From Aquifex aeolicus (GTDB taxonomy: Bacteria; Aquificota; Aquificia; Aquificales; Aquificaceae), in NCBI GenBank assembly GCA_015662815.1, contig DQTK01000069.1:1-13266 (forward strand): a DNA stretch of 13,266 bases, given 5' to 3'. Numbering within the stretch: the stretch's first letter is position 1; every line of letters starts with the position of its first letter. Below the pieces are notes generated by a model. The model did not search any database. It was given only the letters and a program-made list of their open reading frames with translations, and was not told where the DNA came from. Positions 1 through 6,858 of the stretch are shown here, one piece after another. The translations under genes and the position numbers were made by a program.

Positions 1-1281
1 GATTGGGGAGCTATACTGAACCAATTGATAGCGGTAAAAAGTATTCCTATCCAGAAATTAGAAGAGCAAAAACAAATAATAAACCAAAAACTACAACTTC
101 TTGGTGAGTTTTCACAAAAAATAGAGAATTTAAAAAACTTAATAGAAAACTTTAATCTCAGTGATGCCCTTAATCTAAAATCTGCGAAAGTTTCCAATAC
201 AGATGTGATTTCCGTATCTGTCACTTCTGAAGCACCGAGTATCAATTTCGGTGTAAATGTTATAGGCACCGCTAGTACCGAAATATTCGTTTACAATGAG
301 GGATTTGACTCCCTGACCGAAACTATAGGCTCTGATGGAACCTTTACTTTGAGGTATTATATTGACCCGACCAACTATGTAGACTTCACCATAGATTACA
401 GTTCCGGGGATACGTTGCAGGATATTGTTGATAAGATAAACAACGCTCAAGATTATGTAAGGGCATCTATTTACTTTGATGGGAGTAAGTATAAGTTAAT
501 GTTGGCGGAAACCTCTGCGGAAAATTCAACGGTAGAGACCGCGAATGATTTATCAATAAAAGTTATTCATCTTATCGGTACATTACCTTTTCAGTTTGGA
601 AGTAATGTTTTAGTTCAGCAGGCTCAAAATGCCAGACTCCAGATAGGAAACGGGAATGTAATAGAAAGCGCGGGAAACACCTTTGAAAATGTAATTCAGG
701 GAGTTAACATAACGGTAAAACAAACAGGGAGTTCCAATGTGAACATTACTGAAGATTACGGTAATATAAGGAGTTTTCTGAACGACTTTGTAAAGGCTTA
801 TAACGATTTGGTTATAAGTGTTAAAAATTTAACCCTTGGAGAAAATGCTCCCTTTAAGGGAGAAAACACCTTTATGAATTTAAGGTATCAACTTGCAAAT
901 GCCTTGAACCCTCTAATAGAACTGGGATTGATTGAATATAAAGAGGATGGGACAATTGCTTTGAGCGGAAATCTCGAGCAAGTTATTCAAGATAATACGG
1001 ATGAGTTCCAACTCAAAATGAACGAGTTTCTTAACACTTCCAAGAACTTTATAAACGTCAATTACGACTCCTTTAAAGATTTCAAAGATTTCTTACAAAA
1101 TCAGATAGATAGGATAGACGAGAGGGTAAGTGTATTGACAGAGAGACTTGAGAGAGAAGAGTTTCTCTTGAAGAAACAATTTTCTCAACTTGAGAGTTTT
1201 ATAAATTACGCTAACGATATAAGGGCAAGACTTCAGCAGTTTATCGTTTCACTATCGGAAATGACAGGAGGTAAAAAGTAA
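1..1281 (+). CDS. fliD: Flagellar filament cap protein FliD (5' end cut by window)
   Basis: FliD (HAP2) forms the cap at the tip of the growing flagellum and helps exported flagellin fold into the filament. The frame is already open at base 1: the first residues read DWGAILNQLIAVKSIPIQKL, which matches the conserved FliD N-terminal helix (family pattern GSGxDxxxxVxQLxxxxxxP). The TTG at base 25 is therefore an internal Leu codon, and probably only about ten N-terminal residues are missing. About 426 residues are visible: the N-terminal helical region (to ~60), a beta-rich middle with many Thr/Ser/Asn, and a C-terminal coiled coil (~340-415) with the typical DRIDERVSVLTERLEREE heptads and QFSQLESFINYAN. 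The stop TAA overlaps the fliS start codon by one base (TAATG), so the two genes are translationally coupled. Confidence 0.95.
   Translation, partial: DWGAILNQLIAVKSIPIQKLEEQKQIINQKLQLLGEFSQKIENLKNLIENFNLSDALNLKSAKVSNTDVISVSVTSEAPSINFGVNVIGTASTEIFVYNEGFDSLTETIGSDGTFTLRYYIDPTNYVDFTIDYSSGDTLQDIVDKINNAQDYVRASIYFDGSKYKLMLAETSAENSTVETANDLSIKVIHLIGTLPFQFGSNVLVQQAQNARLQIGNGNVIESAGNTFENVIQGVNITVKQTGSSNVNITEDYGNIRSFLNDFVKAYNDLVISVKNLTLGENAPFKGENTFMNLRYQLANALNPLIELGLIEYKEDGTIALSGNLEQVIQDNTDEFQLKMNEFLNTSKNFINVNYDSFKDFKDFLQNQIDRIDERVSVLTERLEREEFLLKKQFSQLESFINYANDIRARLQQFIVSLSEMTGGKK
1266..1272 (+). promoter_or_regulatory. Strong Shine-Dalgarno site of fliS
   Basis: AGGAGGT lies inside the last codons of fliD, 8 bases before the ATG at 1281. 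It fixes the fliS start and, with the TAATG overlap, indicates coupled translation of cap protein and chaperone. Confidence 0.8.
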
Positions 1282-1661
1282 TGAAAAATATAGCAGATGT
1301 CTACCTTCAGAATATGATTGAGACGGCTTCACCACTTGCACAGATAATTATGCTGTACGATAAGGCTATCGAATGTATGGAAAGGGCTATAGAACTTTAC
1401 GATTCCAAGGAAGATTTGGGAAAGAGAAAGGAACTTGTGGAAAATATAGATAAGGTATACGATATAGTAAGTGCTTTAAAGTCTTTCCTCGACTTAGAAA
1501 AGGGTCAAGAAATAGCTAAAAATTTAAACCAGATTTACACTATTATTCTTTCTACTTTGGTAAGAGTAGATAAAACGAAAGATGAGCTTATAAAGATAGC
1601 CGAGATTCTCAGAGATTTAAGGGATGCGTGGCAAGATGTGAAAAAAGAAGTAGAAAAGTAA
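1281..1661 (+). CDS. fliS: Flagellin export chaperone FliS
   Basis: FliS binds the disordered C-terminal tail of flagellin in the cytoplasm, stops it polymerising early, and hands it to the flagellar type III export gate. The 126-residue length fits the family (~125-135). The start MKNIADVYLQNMIETASPLA matches the FliS signature (Y-x8-13-SPxxLxxMLYxxAI), followed here by QIIMLYDKAIECMERAI; the remainder is predicted all-helical, as expected for the four-helix bundle. It follows fliD with a one-base overlap and a strong SD. Its stop (1659-1661) is directly followed by the stop of the convergent minus-strand gene, so there is no room for a separate terminator. An AT-only 6-bp inverted repeat (1663-1668 with 1677-1682) lies just after the stop but is weak. 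Confidence 0.95.
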   Translation: MKNIADVYLQNMIETASPLAQIIMLYDKAIECMERAIELYDSKEDLGKRKELVENIDKVYDIVSALKSFLDLEKGQEIAKNLNQIYTIILSTLVRVDKTKDELIKIAEILRDLRDAWQDVKKEVEK

Positions 1662-1976
1662 CTATAACTTTACCCAGTTATAAGCGTAGTAGAAATTTTC
1701 GTTAAGGGCTCCTGATGTTCTTATGCCTTGCTCTAAAACATCACCCTTTAGTTCTTCTTTTATTTTGTTTAGAAAATTTTTAAGAATTTGATCATTCATT
1801 TTTGCTGAGTAGACAGTTGTTGCTATTTTTCTTTCATCTATAAGGACGGTAGAACCGATTAAGTAATTACCACAAAAAAATAGATATTTGTTATTTTCCC
1901 TCTTGGTTTCTAGGTTGGTGCAATAGTTTTTCAAATACTCCTCTGTGAGTTTTGCAACACTACTCAGCTTTTCCAC
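1662..1976 (-). CDS. Hypothetical protein, 104 aa
   Basis: I do not recognise this protein. It starts with GTG at 1976 (residues MEKLSSVAKLTEEYLKN); a GAGGG-like SD lies about 9 bases upstream. The sequence alternates a helical N-terminus, a strand-rich centre (KYLFFCGNYLIGSTVLID, then RKIATTVYSA) and a helical part (ILKNFLNKIKEELK), and looks like a small alpha/beta domain with no signal peptide or membrane segment. Its start overlaps the end of the broken ygfZ gene by 17 bases in another frame, which suggests the two were once translationally coupled in an operon with the Nudix gene. It is still open over its whole length, unlike its upstream neighbour. Loss of translation through ygfZ may have reduced its expression; that is inference. 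Confidence 0.6.
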   Translation of the reverse strand: MEKLSSVAKLTEEYLKNYCTNLETKRENNKYLFFCGNYLIGSTVLIDERKIATTVYSAKMNDQILKNFLNKIKEELKGDVLEQGIRTSGALNENFYYAYNWVKL

Positions 1977-2745
1977 CTTCGCAACCCTCTAAGACTTTTA
2001 CTCTTCCTTCCTCTGTTCTGTACTCCCTCTCTAACTCTAATTTAGCCCTCAATATATATCCTAATGCCGTATTTCCGGAAGGTGATAGGGAAGTTATTAG
2101 TCCTATCGCTTTACCGTCTTCCAGTATCTTATTCCCTTACTTAACATCTTCTAATACTTTAAACTTAACGAGAGTTCTGGGAGTTCTGCCTCTAAAGTAA
2201 ACTCTTGCCATTGTCTCCTGACCTACGTAGCAACCTTTATTTAGGCTTATTGCGTAGGAAAGCGCTCCGGCTTCTAAAGGTGAAAAACCTCCTCTTAATT
2301 CTTTGTGAATTTTGGGAACATAGTTTCTTATCCTCTCCTCTTCAAATTCATCTTTGAAAACTTTAGCTTCCTCGGGTAGTTCTTTGATAAATTCCTCTAC
2401 ATTGCCGAACAAATCAAAACCTGTTTTTTTAGTCTTACCGGGTTCTTGGCTATGAATACTTCTTCTTTAATCTCTTTTACTTCGTAATCTTTTAACTCGA
2501 TTCTGCGTCTTCTTCGGTGTTGAGTATATAGTAATCTTTGATTTTATAGACAAAGAAATCTGCAATCGGGTTTCCGTTTTGTTTTAACCATAAGTTGTAA
2601 TTGAATGTATAAATTTTATATCGTTGGTAAAGAGTCCGTGTAGAAAATGGGTATGTTCTTCGAAAGCTGTCAAGCCTTTCATCAAAATTTTTGCAGGCTT
2701 TCCATAAACTTTTATTTTGTTACTTTTGAGCTTAATCCACTTCAT
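1960..2745 (-). pseudogene. ygfZ: Broken ygfZ-like gene (GcvT-fold folate-binding protein, Fe-S cluster maintenance)
   Basis: YgfZ/IbaG-type GcvT-fold proteins support repair or synthesis of certain Fe-S proteins using a folate. Reading the minus strand across three frames recovers nearly a whole protein: MKWIKLKSNKIKVYGK to GLFTNDIK (2745 to ~2610), then NYNLWLKQNGNPIADFFVYK to EDAES (~2605-2503), then IELKDYEVKEIKEEVFIAKN (~2500-2443), then the longest piece (2412-2137). The last piece carries the diagnostic YgfZ motif NKGCYVGQETMARVYFRG. Frames change near 2606, 2500 and 2440. The reading then meets an in-frame TAA at 2137-2139 but continues in the same frame (GNKILEDGKAIGLITSLSPS, GNTALGYILRAKLELE) to a TAG at 1960-1962, which is the usual YgfZ C-terminus. 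Three frameshifts plus a nonsense codon, with good residue conservation, indicate recent inactivation. Flanking genes are intact, which argues against generally poor sequence. Confidence 0.85.
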
Positions 2746-2751
2746 AACCAA

Positions 2752-2835
2752 TTACATAATATTACCTTCCCTATGGTGGAGTTCTATGCCCTTGAGCAGT
2801 AACTTGGTAAAGCTTGAGTATATATCTTTATTCAT
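2752..2835 (-). CDS. Tiny ORF, 27 aa, overlapping the Nudix stop
   Basis: An ATG at 2833-2835 overlaps the Nudix stop in an ATGA arrangement, the classic coupling seen elsewhere in this window (mreB/mreC, mreC/queC-like). The ORF reads MNKDIYSSFTKLLLKGIELH and a few residues more, then TAA at 2752-2754, seven bases before the broken ygfZ ATG. It may be a real small gene, or the head of a gene that has lost its body in the same decay that hit ygfZ. No function can be given. Confidence 0.25.
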   Translation of the reverse strand: MNKDIYSSFTKLLLKGIELHHREGNIM

Positions 2836-3245
2836 AATTTCATAAAATCCAGAAGAATTTTCTTGTGGTCAAATACAAGTTCATCCAGAGGTATGTCTTC
2901 AAGTTTAAAGACCTTTACTTTTTTAGCATCGCTTCCTGCTTTAGGTTCTCCCTGAGCATCACCTATCCATACTACGGAAACTACATGGGCCCTCGGGTCC
3001 CTGTTTGGCTCTGAATAAATTCCCAAAAGTTTTGAAAGTTTAACATCAAGACCCGTTTCTTCTTTCATTTCCCTTACAGCAGCTTCTTCCACCGTTTCTC
3101 CTATTTCTACAAAACCTCCCGGGAGTGCGAGCCCTACAGGAGGATACTTTCTCTCTATTAGTACTATACCTCTAAACTTGTCTTTTTCCCATAGTCTTAT
3201 TATGACATCGGTAGCCAGAAAGGGTGTCTTTATTCGGAAATCCAT
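2832..3245 (-). CDS. Nudix hydrolase, ADP-ribose pyrophosphatase-like
   Basis: Nudix enzymes cleave a nucleoside diphosphate linked to another group, using Mg2+ held by the Nudix helix. The 137-residue protein has a complete Nudix box: G44-x5-E50-x7-R58-E59-M60-x-E62-E63-x-G65-L66, with the metal-binding glutamates present. The Pro/Gly-rich lead PPVGLALPGGFVEIGE and the later EPNRDPRAHVVSVVWIG are typical of bacterial ADP-ribose pyrophosphatase-like and MTH1-like members; the substrate cannot be fixed from sequence, and dNTP or 8-oxo-dGTP cleavage remains possible. The start ATG at 3243-3245 has no clear SD, but a TATAAT lies 10 bases upstream, suggesting a very short leader. It is the first gene of the minus-strand operon Nudix, 27-aa ORF, broken ygfZ, 104-aa protein. 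Confidence 0.88.
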   Translation of the reverse strand: MDFRIKTPFLATDVIIRLWEKDKFRGIVLIERKYPPVGLALPGGFVEIGETVEEAAVREMKEETGLDVKLSKLLGIYSEPNRDPRAHVVSVVWIGDAQGEPKAGSDAKKVKVFKLEDIPLDELVFDHKKILLDFMKL

Positions 3246-3255
3246 AGAAATGTAT

Positions 3256-3261
3256 ATTATA
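3256..3261 (-). promoter_or_regulatory. -10 box upstream of the Nudix gene
   Basis: On the minus strand this reads TATAAT, ten bases before the Nudix ATG. A -35 at 17-base spacing (TTTAAT) is poor. If used, transcription would start 3-4 bases before the start codon. It sits in the 43-base gap between the Nudix gene and the divergent ftsY start at 3289. Confidence 0.4.
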
Positions 3262-3288
3262 AAACTTTTTTATAGTAAATTAAACTCT

Positions 3289-4674
3289 ATGGTTTTCTTT
3301 TGGAGAAAGTCGGATGTAGAAAAAAAAGCTGAAAAAGGGGATAAGAATGCTATCCTCGAACTTATAAAACAAGGGAAGAAGGAAAAAGCAGAAAGGATAT
3401 TGAAAAAGTATGCTTCGGAGCGGGAAGACCTTGCAGAAGTTTTATTTGAACTTTACGTTCAAGAGGGAAGGCTTGTTCAAGCTTACCCCTATCTAAGGAG
3501 ATTCGACGGTAAAATAGGAACTGCAAAGGAAAGAGCTAAAGTCTATCAAGCTGTAGGAGACTACGAAAAGGCAGTAGGGGAGTATCTGAAGGTAGGAGAC
3601 TTTGAAAGCATTTTCAACATAGCGAAGATATATAGACAGCTGGGCAAGAATAAAGAAGCCCTGAACTATGCGGAAAGAGCTTTGAATATAGTTCCTTACG
3701 ATAGAAAGGAAGAGCTTGAGAACTTTATTAAAGAGTTGAAGTCAGAGCTGGGTCTTGTAGAGGAAAAGAAGGAAAGCATACTGGAAAAATTAAAAAGAGG
3801 TCTAAAGAAAACAAAAGAAGTGGTTGAGTTTGGAGTTCTTTTCAGAGGAAGAAAGGTTAATGAAGAGTTCTTTGAAGAACTCGAAGAGATGTTGGTAAAG
3901 GTGGATATAGGCGTAAAGACAGCTGTAGATATAACGGAAAGACTAAGAAAGGAAGCTATCAGGAAGAACATAAGGGAAGGTGAACAAATAAAAGAACTCC
4001 TGAAGAAGGAACTAAAGGAGCTTTTGAAAAACTGCAGGGGTGATTTGAATATTCCCGAAAAAAATGGAGCTGTGTTACTTTTTGTAGGAGTCAACGGTTC
4101 AGGAAAAACCACAACGATAGGTAAGCTTGCCTATCAACTAAAACGTGATGGGAAGAAAGTTCTTTTGGTAGCCGCGGACACATTTAGAGCCGCTGCAATT
4201 GAGCAACTGGAAGTGTGGGCAAAAAGGGCAGAAGTGGATTTAGTTAAAAAGCAGGAAGGTACAGACCCGGGAGCTGTAGTTTACGAGGGGATGAAAAAGG
4301 CACAGGAAGAAGGATACGATGTTGTCCTTATAGACACAGCAGGTAGATTACACACAAAGGAGCCTCTTATAAACGAACTGAGGAAGATAAAGAAGGTTAT
4401 ACAAAAGTTTGATTCGGAAGAGCCTGCGGAGGCACTTTTAGTTATTGATGCTACAACGGGGCAAAATGCCATACAACAAGCTAAAGTATTTAAAGAAGCG
4501 ATAGACATAACGGGTATAGTTATTACTAAACTGGACGGAAGTGCTAAAGGAGGTGCAATAGTAGCAATATGTAAAGAATTGAAAATTCCTATAAAGCTTA
4601 TAGGTGTAGGGGAAAAGATAGATGACCTTCAAGCTTTTGATGTAAATGCTTATGTAGATGCATTGTTGGATTAG
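3289..4674 (+). CDS. ftsY: Signal recognition particle receptor FtsY with N-terminal TPR-like repeats
   Basis: FtsY is the membrane-associated GTPase that receives the SRP-ribosome complex and passes nascent membrane proteins to the Sec translocon. I chose ATG 3289 (461 aa, MVFFWRKSDVEKKAEKG); the frame is open back to 3178, but that would overlap the divergent Nudix gene. GTPase motifs are complete: G1 GVNGSGKTTT (267-276), G2 DTFRAAA (297-303), G3 DTAGR (349-353), G4 TKLDGSAKGG (413-422), and the closing GVGEKIDDLQAF (439-450). The N-domain helices span about 160-250. Instead of the acidic A-domain common in FtsY, residues ~20-150 look like tandem TPR helices (for example AKVYQAVGDYEKAVGEYLKV, then IAKIYRQLGKNKEALNYAER). 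No good SD is visible; TATAGT lies 12 bases before the ATG. Confidence 0.95.
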   Translation: MVFFWRKSDVEKKAEKGDKNAILELIKQGKKEKAERILKKYASEREDLAEVLFELYVQEGRLVQAYPYLRRFDGKIGTAKERAKVYQAVGDYEKAVGEYLKVGDFESIFNIAKIYRQLGKNKEALNYAERALNIVPYDRKEELENFIKELKSELGLVEEKKESILEKLKRGLKKTKEVVEFGVLFRGRKVNEEFFEELEEMLVKVDIGVKTAVDITERLRKEAIRKNIREGEQIKELLKKELKELLKNCRGDLNIPEKNGAVLLFVGVNGSGKTTTIGKLAYQLKRDGKKVLLVAADTFRAAAIEQLEVWAKRAEVDLVKKQEGTDPGAVVYEGMKKAQEEGYDVVLIDTAGRLHTKEPLINELRKIKKVIQKFDSEEPAEALLVIDATTGQNAIQQAKVFKEAIDITGIVITKLDGSAKGGAIVAICKELKIPIKLIGVGEKIDDLQAFDVNAYVDALLD

Positions 4675-4682
4675 TAAATAAG

Positions 4683-4719
4683 GACTTTGAGATTCCAAGG
4701 TTCTGTATCCTCTCAAGTC
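4683..4719 (+). terminator. Possible weak terminator after ftsY
   Basis: An imperfect inverted repeat (GACTTTGAGA with TCTCAAGTC, one bulged T, loop 18 bases) begins 8 bases after the ftsY stop and is followed by only three T residues. It could end ftsY transcription, but the loop is long and the T tract short. Confidence 0.25.
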
Positions 4720-4727
4720 TTTCACTC

Positions 4728-5331
4728 TCAAGATTTATCCTCAGAGCATACATCCCTTAGAACCTCGTAAATGTCTATGTTCTTATCCCAAAGCTCGAGA
4801 TACCACCACCAGTGAGAAAGGGGTGCGTTTTTGTTTTCAAACTCAAACTCTTCAAGCACGTCTTTGTTTTCCCATAAAAGCTCAAGAGCTTCTTTCTTTT
4901 CTTTACAGGAAATTGAAGGGTTGTAGATGTCTTCGTCAAGAGCAATCAGGAGATTAAGAACTTCCCCTCTGCTAAACTCTTCACCGTGGTCTTTCCATTA
5001 CTCTAATTTCCCCAAACCTTCTATAAATTTATTCCAAGCTTTTACGGGATGCGCTGTATAAAGTTTTCCTTCTATTATCCACACAGTAAACCAAGCTCTT
5101 CCGAAACCTTTACCATCCTCTTAAAGGATTTACATAGCTTTGTAGTTCTCTCATCAAGAAGAGCGTTGTAAACTAGTAAGGATTTCTCCCAGATATACCT
5201 ATCTTCTCTAAGGTTTCATCCAAGAACTGCATCACGTCCGATATCCTTTCTCCTTTTTCAAGAGTTCTTACGTATCTTTCCTTTATCTTGTTTATCACCT
5301 CCAGAGAAAGCAACCTGAGCCTGTTTAATAA
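4728..5331 (-). pseudogene. Broken hypothetical gene (~200 codons)
   Basis: The minus strand keeps coding character throughout but switches frame. The pieces are: LLNRLRLLSLEVINKIKERY to DVMQFLDETLEKI (5331 to ~5200), RYIWEKSLLVYNALLDERTT to MVKVSEELGL (~5200-5085), then VWIIEGKLYTAHPVKAWNKF to GLGKLE (~5084-5001). There follows an in-frame TAA at 4998-5000 with the same frame continuing WKDHGEEFSRGEVLNLLIAL through NAPLSHWWWYLELWDKNIDI to a TGA at 4728. That is at least two frameshifts and one nonsense codon. Residues fit a soluble, mostly helical, Trp-rich and acidic protein. I do not recognise the family. No start codon or SD is obvious; the 5' end may be lost. Its intact homologue elsewhere would be the best guide to function. 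Confidence 0.65.
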
Positions 5332-5462
5332 TTAGGGAAGTTAGGATTTGAGCAGAGAGTTTAGCCAAAATATATAAGCTTTACCAAACCAATAAGAACT
5401 TCGGTTTTTTGTTTCTCTTTAGCTTCATTCTTATTGCTTTACCCTATTTACTTTCAACTTGT
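5332..5462 (-). other. Coding scraps between two pseudogenes
   Basis: No intact gene is present. On the minus strand, 5429-5361 reads NEAKEKQKTEVLIGLVKLIY then FG and stop, and just before it another frame reads LFEKVDKLKVNRVKQ. Together they resemble a coiled coil followed by the start of a membrane helix, as in small coiled-coil membrane proteins, but the similarity is only one of style. This is probably debris of a further lost gene, joined to the sigma-54 activator remnant by deletion. Confidence 0.35.
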
Positions 5463-6024
5463 CTACTTTTTCGAATAGGCTCTACCTTCCTTTACAAGTT
5501 CTCTCAAATCTTTATTTGTAGCGGTTATAATCCTCGCATTTACCCTTGATGTCGTGTTATATCCGTCCCGAAAATTTCCTCTAAACCTTTCCCTTCAGGA
5601 TTTTCATCAATACATAGGAGTTTTGATGCAATTTTATTGGAATTTTTTTTATCTTCACTCAGAACAAGTATGGCTTCAAATATAGAATTTTAGAATCACT
5701 TCCGTAAACTCTTTTTGTCTTTTTACTTCCTCCATATAAAATATCACACGACTTACATCCCTGAAAACTTCAACGACACCTAATACTCAGACAAAAATGT
5801 TTACTGTCTTTCAAGGATCTCACATCGTAAACCTGAATTCCCTTTTCTTCTTCCTCAACAAGCTCCATAGGACAGTTTTCGCAGATTGAAAATAGTCCAA
5901 AACAACTTTCACCTTCCTTAATTCCAAGAGTTTCTTTTGCACTCATGTTTGCGTATAAAACCTTTTTGTCTTTGCTTATTATTAGAACACAATCAAAGAA
6001 ATCCTCAAGTATTCTGAAATCCAT
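5463..6024 (-). pseudogene. Remnant of a sigma-54-dependent (NtrC-family) activator with PAS sensor
   Basis: Intact family members sense a signal through an N-terminal domain and use an AAA+ ATPase to open sigma-54 promoters. Here the first 84 codons from ATG 6022-6024 encode a PAS domain (LEDFFDCVLIISKDKKVLYA, then a CxxC-type segment SICENCP), ending at a TGA (5770). In other frames the sequence goes on: GVVEVFRDVSRVIFYMEEVK (the PAS C-terminal strand and linker helix), then SIFEAILVLSEDKKNSNKIA (a second PAS-like start). Near 5555 it jumps to RVNARIITATNKDLRELVKE, the AAA+ segment that in intact proteins follows the GAFTGA and Walker B regions, and stops at 5463. Walker A, GAFTGA and the C-terminal Fis-type helix-turn-helix are absent. 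So at least three frame changes plus large deletions have destroyed the gene. Confidence 0.8.
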
Positions 6025-6172
6025 AATTTAAAAAATTTATAGAAAAATTTGCGGGCTAATGAGCCTGTTAAAAAATCCAAAGAGATAGGAAGAAAAGGTG
6101 TAAAAAGGAAGCAAGTTGAATACCCTCTGCCCACAGTTGTGGAAGTTTTACTAATGCTTTAGGTAATACCTC
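6025..6172 (+). other. Gap with a short plus-strand coding-like stretch (6049-6162)
   Basis: No gene can be called. The plus strand is open from about 6043 to a TAG at 6160-6162 and reads, from a TTG at 6049, LRANEPVKKSKEIGRKGVKR then KQVEYPLPTVVEVLLML (37 aa). Codon choice (AAA, AGA, AGG, ATA, GTA) is like that of neighbouring genes, and the basic-then-hydrophobic ending looks like the C-terminus of a longer protein. It has no SD or recognised family. The minus strand is also open here in frame with the hydrolase stop, so strand is uncertain. Most likely gene debris. Confidence 0.25.
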
Positions 6173-6853
6173 TTAAAGGAGTTTATCTATATACCTTTCC
6201 AGACTTTCATTTAACTGGTGACCATCGTCTACCTTAAGAAACCTTTTTACCTTTACGTTCTTTGTAAAAAGTTCAGAAAGCTCTATAGGTACTATCTCGT
6301 CTCTTTTACCGTGCATTATTACAATTTCTACAGGTGGTTCTTTTGGAAAGTATACTTTCCCTTCTCTTATTATCTCGTAATCTTTTGCGAGAATATCAGT
6401 AGCCCAATCCTTTACAAAGGTTACTTCTCTTCCTTCTTCAATTATGGTAAGTTCCTCTTTTCCTTCAAGCCAATCTTTAAGTTTTTCTTTACCGAATTCT
6501 TTAATCATCAAATCAAGGGTATTATAGGAAGGTGCCAAAAGAATTATTTTTTTCACGTTTAGTAAGGGTTTCCTACGGATGTAGTTTAAGGTTATATATG
6601 CTCCATGGGAACTTCCACATAGAACGATTTCTTTATATTTTGAGGAAAAGCCTTTTATCAGAATTTCCAAGATGTCAAGAGTATTGGTAGTTGTGTGCTT
6701 TTCGTAATCCATATCCATAGCAAAGAAAGAGAAAAGGGAGTTTCCCCTAAAGTACTTTCTCAGAAATGCTATTTTCCCTCCTAGGACATTGGTAGCCAAG
6801 CCGTGCAGATGAATCCATAATTTTTCGGGATTATTAACATCGTAGAAGTACAT
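6173..6853 (-). CDS. Alpha/beta hydrolase
   Basis: The 226-residue protein has the single-domain alpha/beta-hydrolase layout. An oxyanion-hole type HLHGLATN follows strand 3 (residues 15-22). The nucleophile elbow is GSSHG at 80-84, with Ser82. The acid is Asp185 in IVIMHGKRDEIVP and the catalytic base His212 in VDDGHQL, so the triad Ser-Asp-His is complete and correctly ordered. There is no signal peptide, so it is cytoplasmic. The general style (short protein, histidine after the nucleophile serine, late HGxxDxxVP) resembles YqiA-type and dienelactone/acyl-esterase-like hydrolases, but the substrate cannot be told. Start ATG 6851-6853 has an SD (GAGGT, 7 bases away) which overlaps the stop region of the 79-aa gene 5 bases upstream, so the two are probably co-transcribed. 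Confidence 0.85.
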   Translation of the reverse strand: MYFYDVNNPEKLWIHLHGLATNVLGGKIAFLRKYFRGNSLFSFFAMDMDYEKHTTTNTLDILEILIKGFSSKYKEIVLCGSSHGAYITLNYIRRKPLLNVKKIILLAPSYNTLDLMIKEFGKEKLKDWLEGKEELTIIEEGREVTFVKDWATDILAKDYEIIREGKVYFPKEPPVEIVIMHGKRDEIVPIELSELFTKNVKVKRFLKVDDGHQLNESLERYIDKLL

Positions 6854-6858
6854 TTTTA

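Noticed and set aside
25..27. TTG at 25 as the fliD start
   Set aside because: The frame is open to base 1 and the upstream residues DWGAILNQ belong to the conserved FliD N-terminus.
1663..1682. Bidirectional terminator between fliS and the 104-aa gene
   Set aside because: Stem of six A/T-dominated pairs with no T tract, lying inside the coding end of the minus-strand gene.
2137..2412. The 91-codon ORF as a complete small gene
   Set aside because: It is only the middle of YgfZ; its N- and C-terminal parts are present in adjacent frames or after the stop.
3178..3288. Longer ftsY beginning at 3178 or 3250
   Set aside because: The 3178 start would overlap the 5' coding part of the divergent, clearly real Nudix gene, and the extra 37 residues have no FtsY or TPR character.
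4339..4352. GGTAGATTA in ftsY as another copy of the repeat
   Set aside because: Only nine bases match; it encodes the G3 motif DTAGRL and is explained by coding needs.
5451..5459. CTTTCAACT as a partial repeat
   Set aside because: Match stops after nine bases in AT-rich DNA; chance is sufficient.
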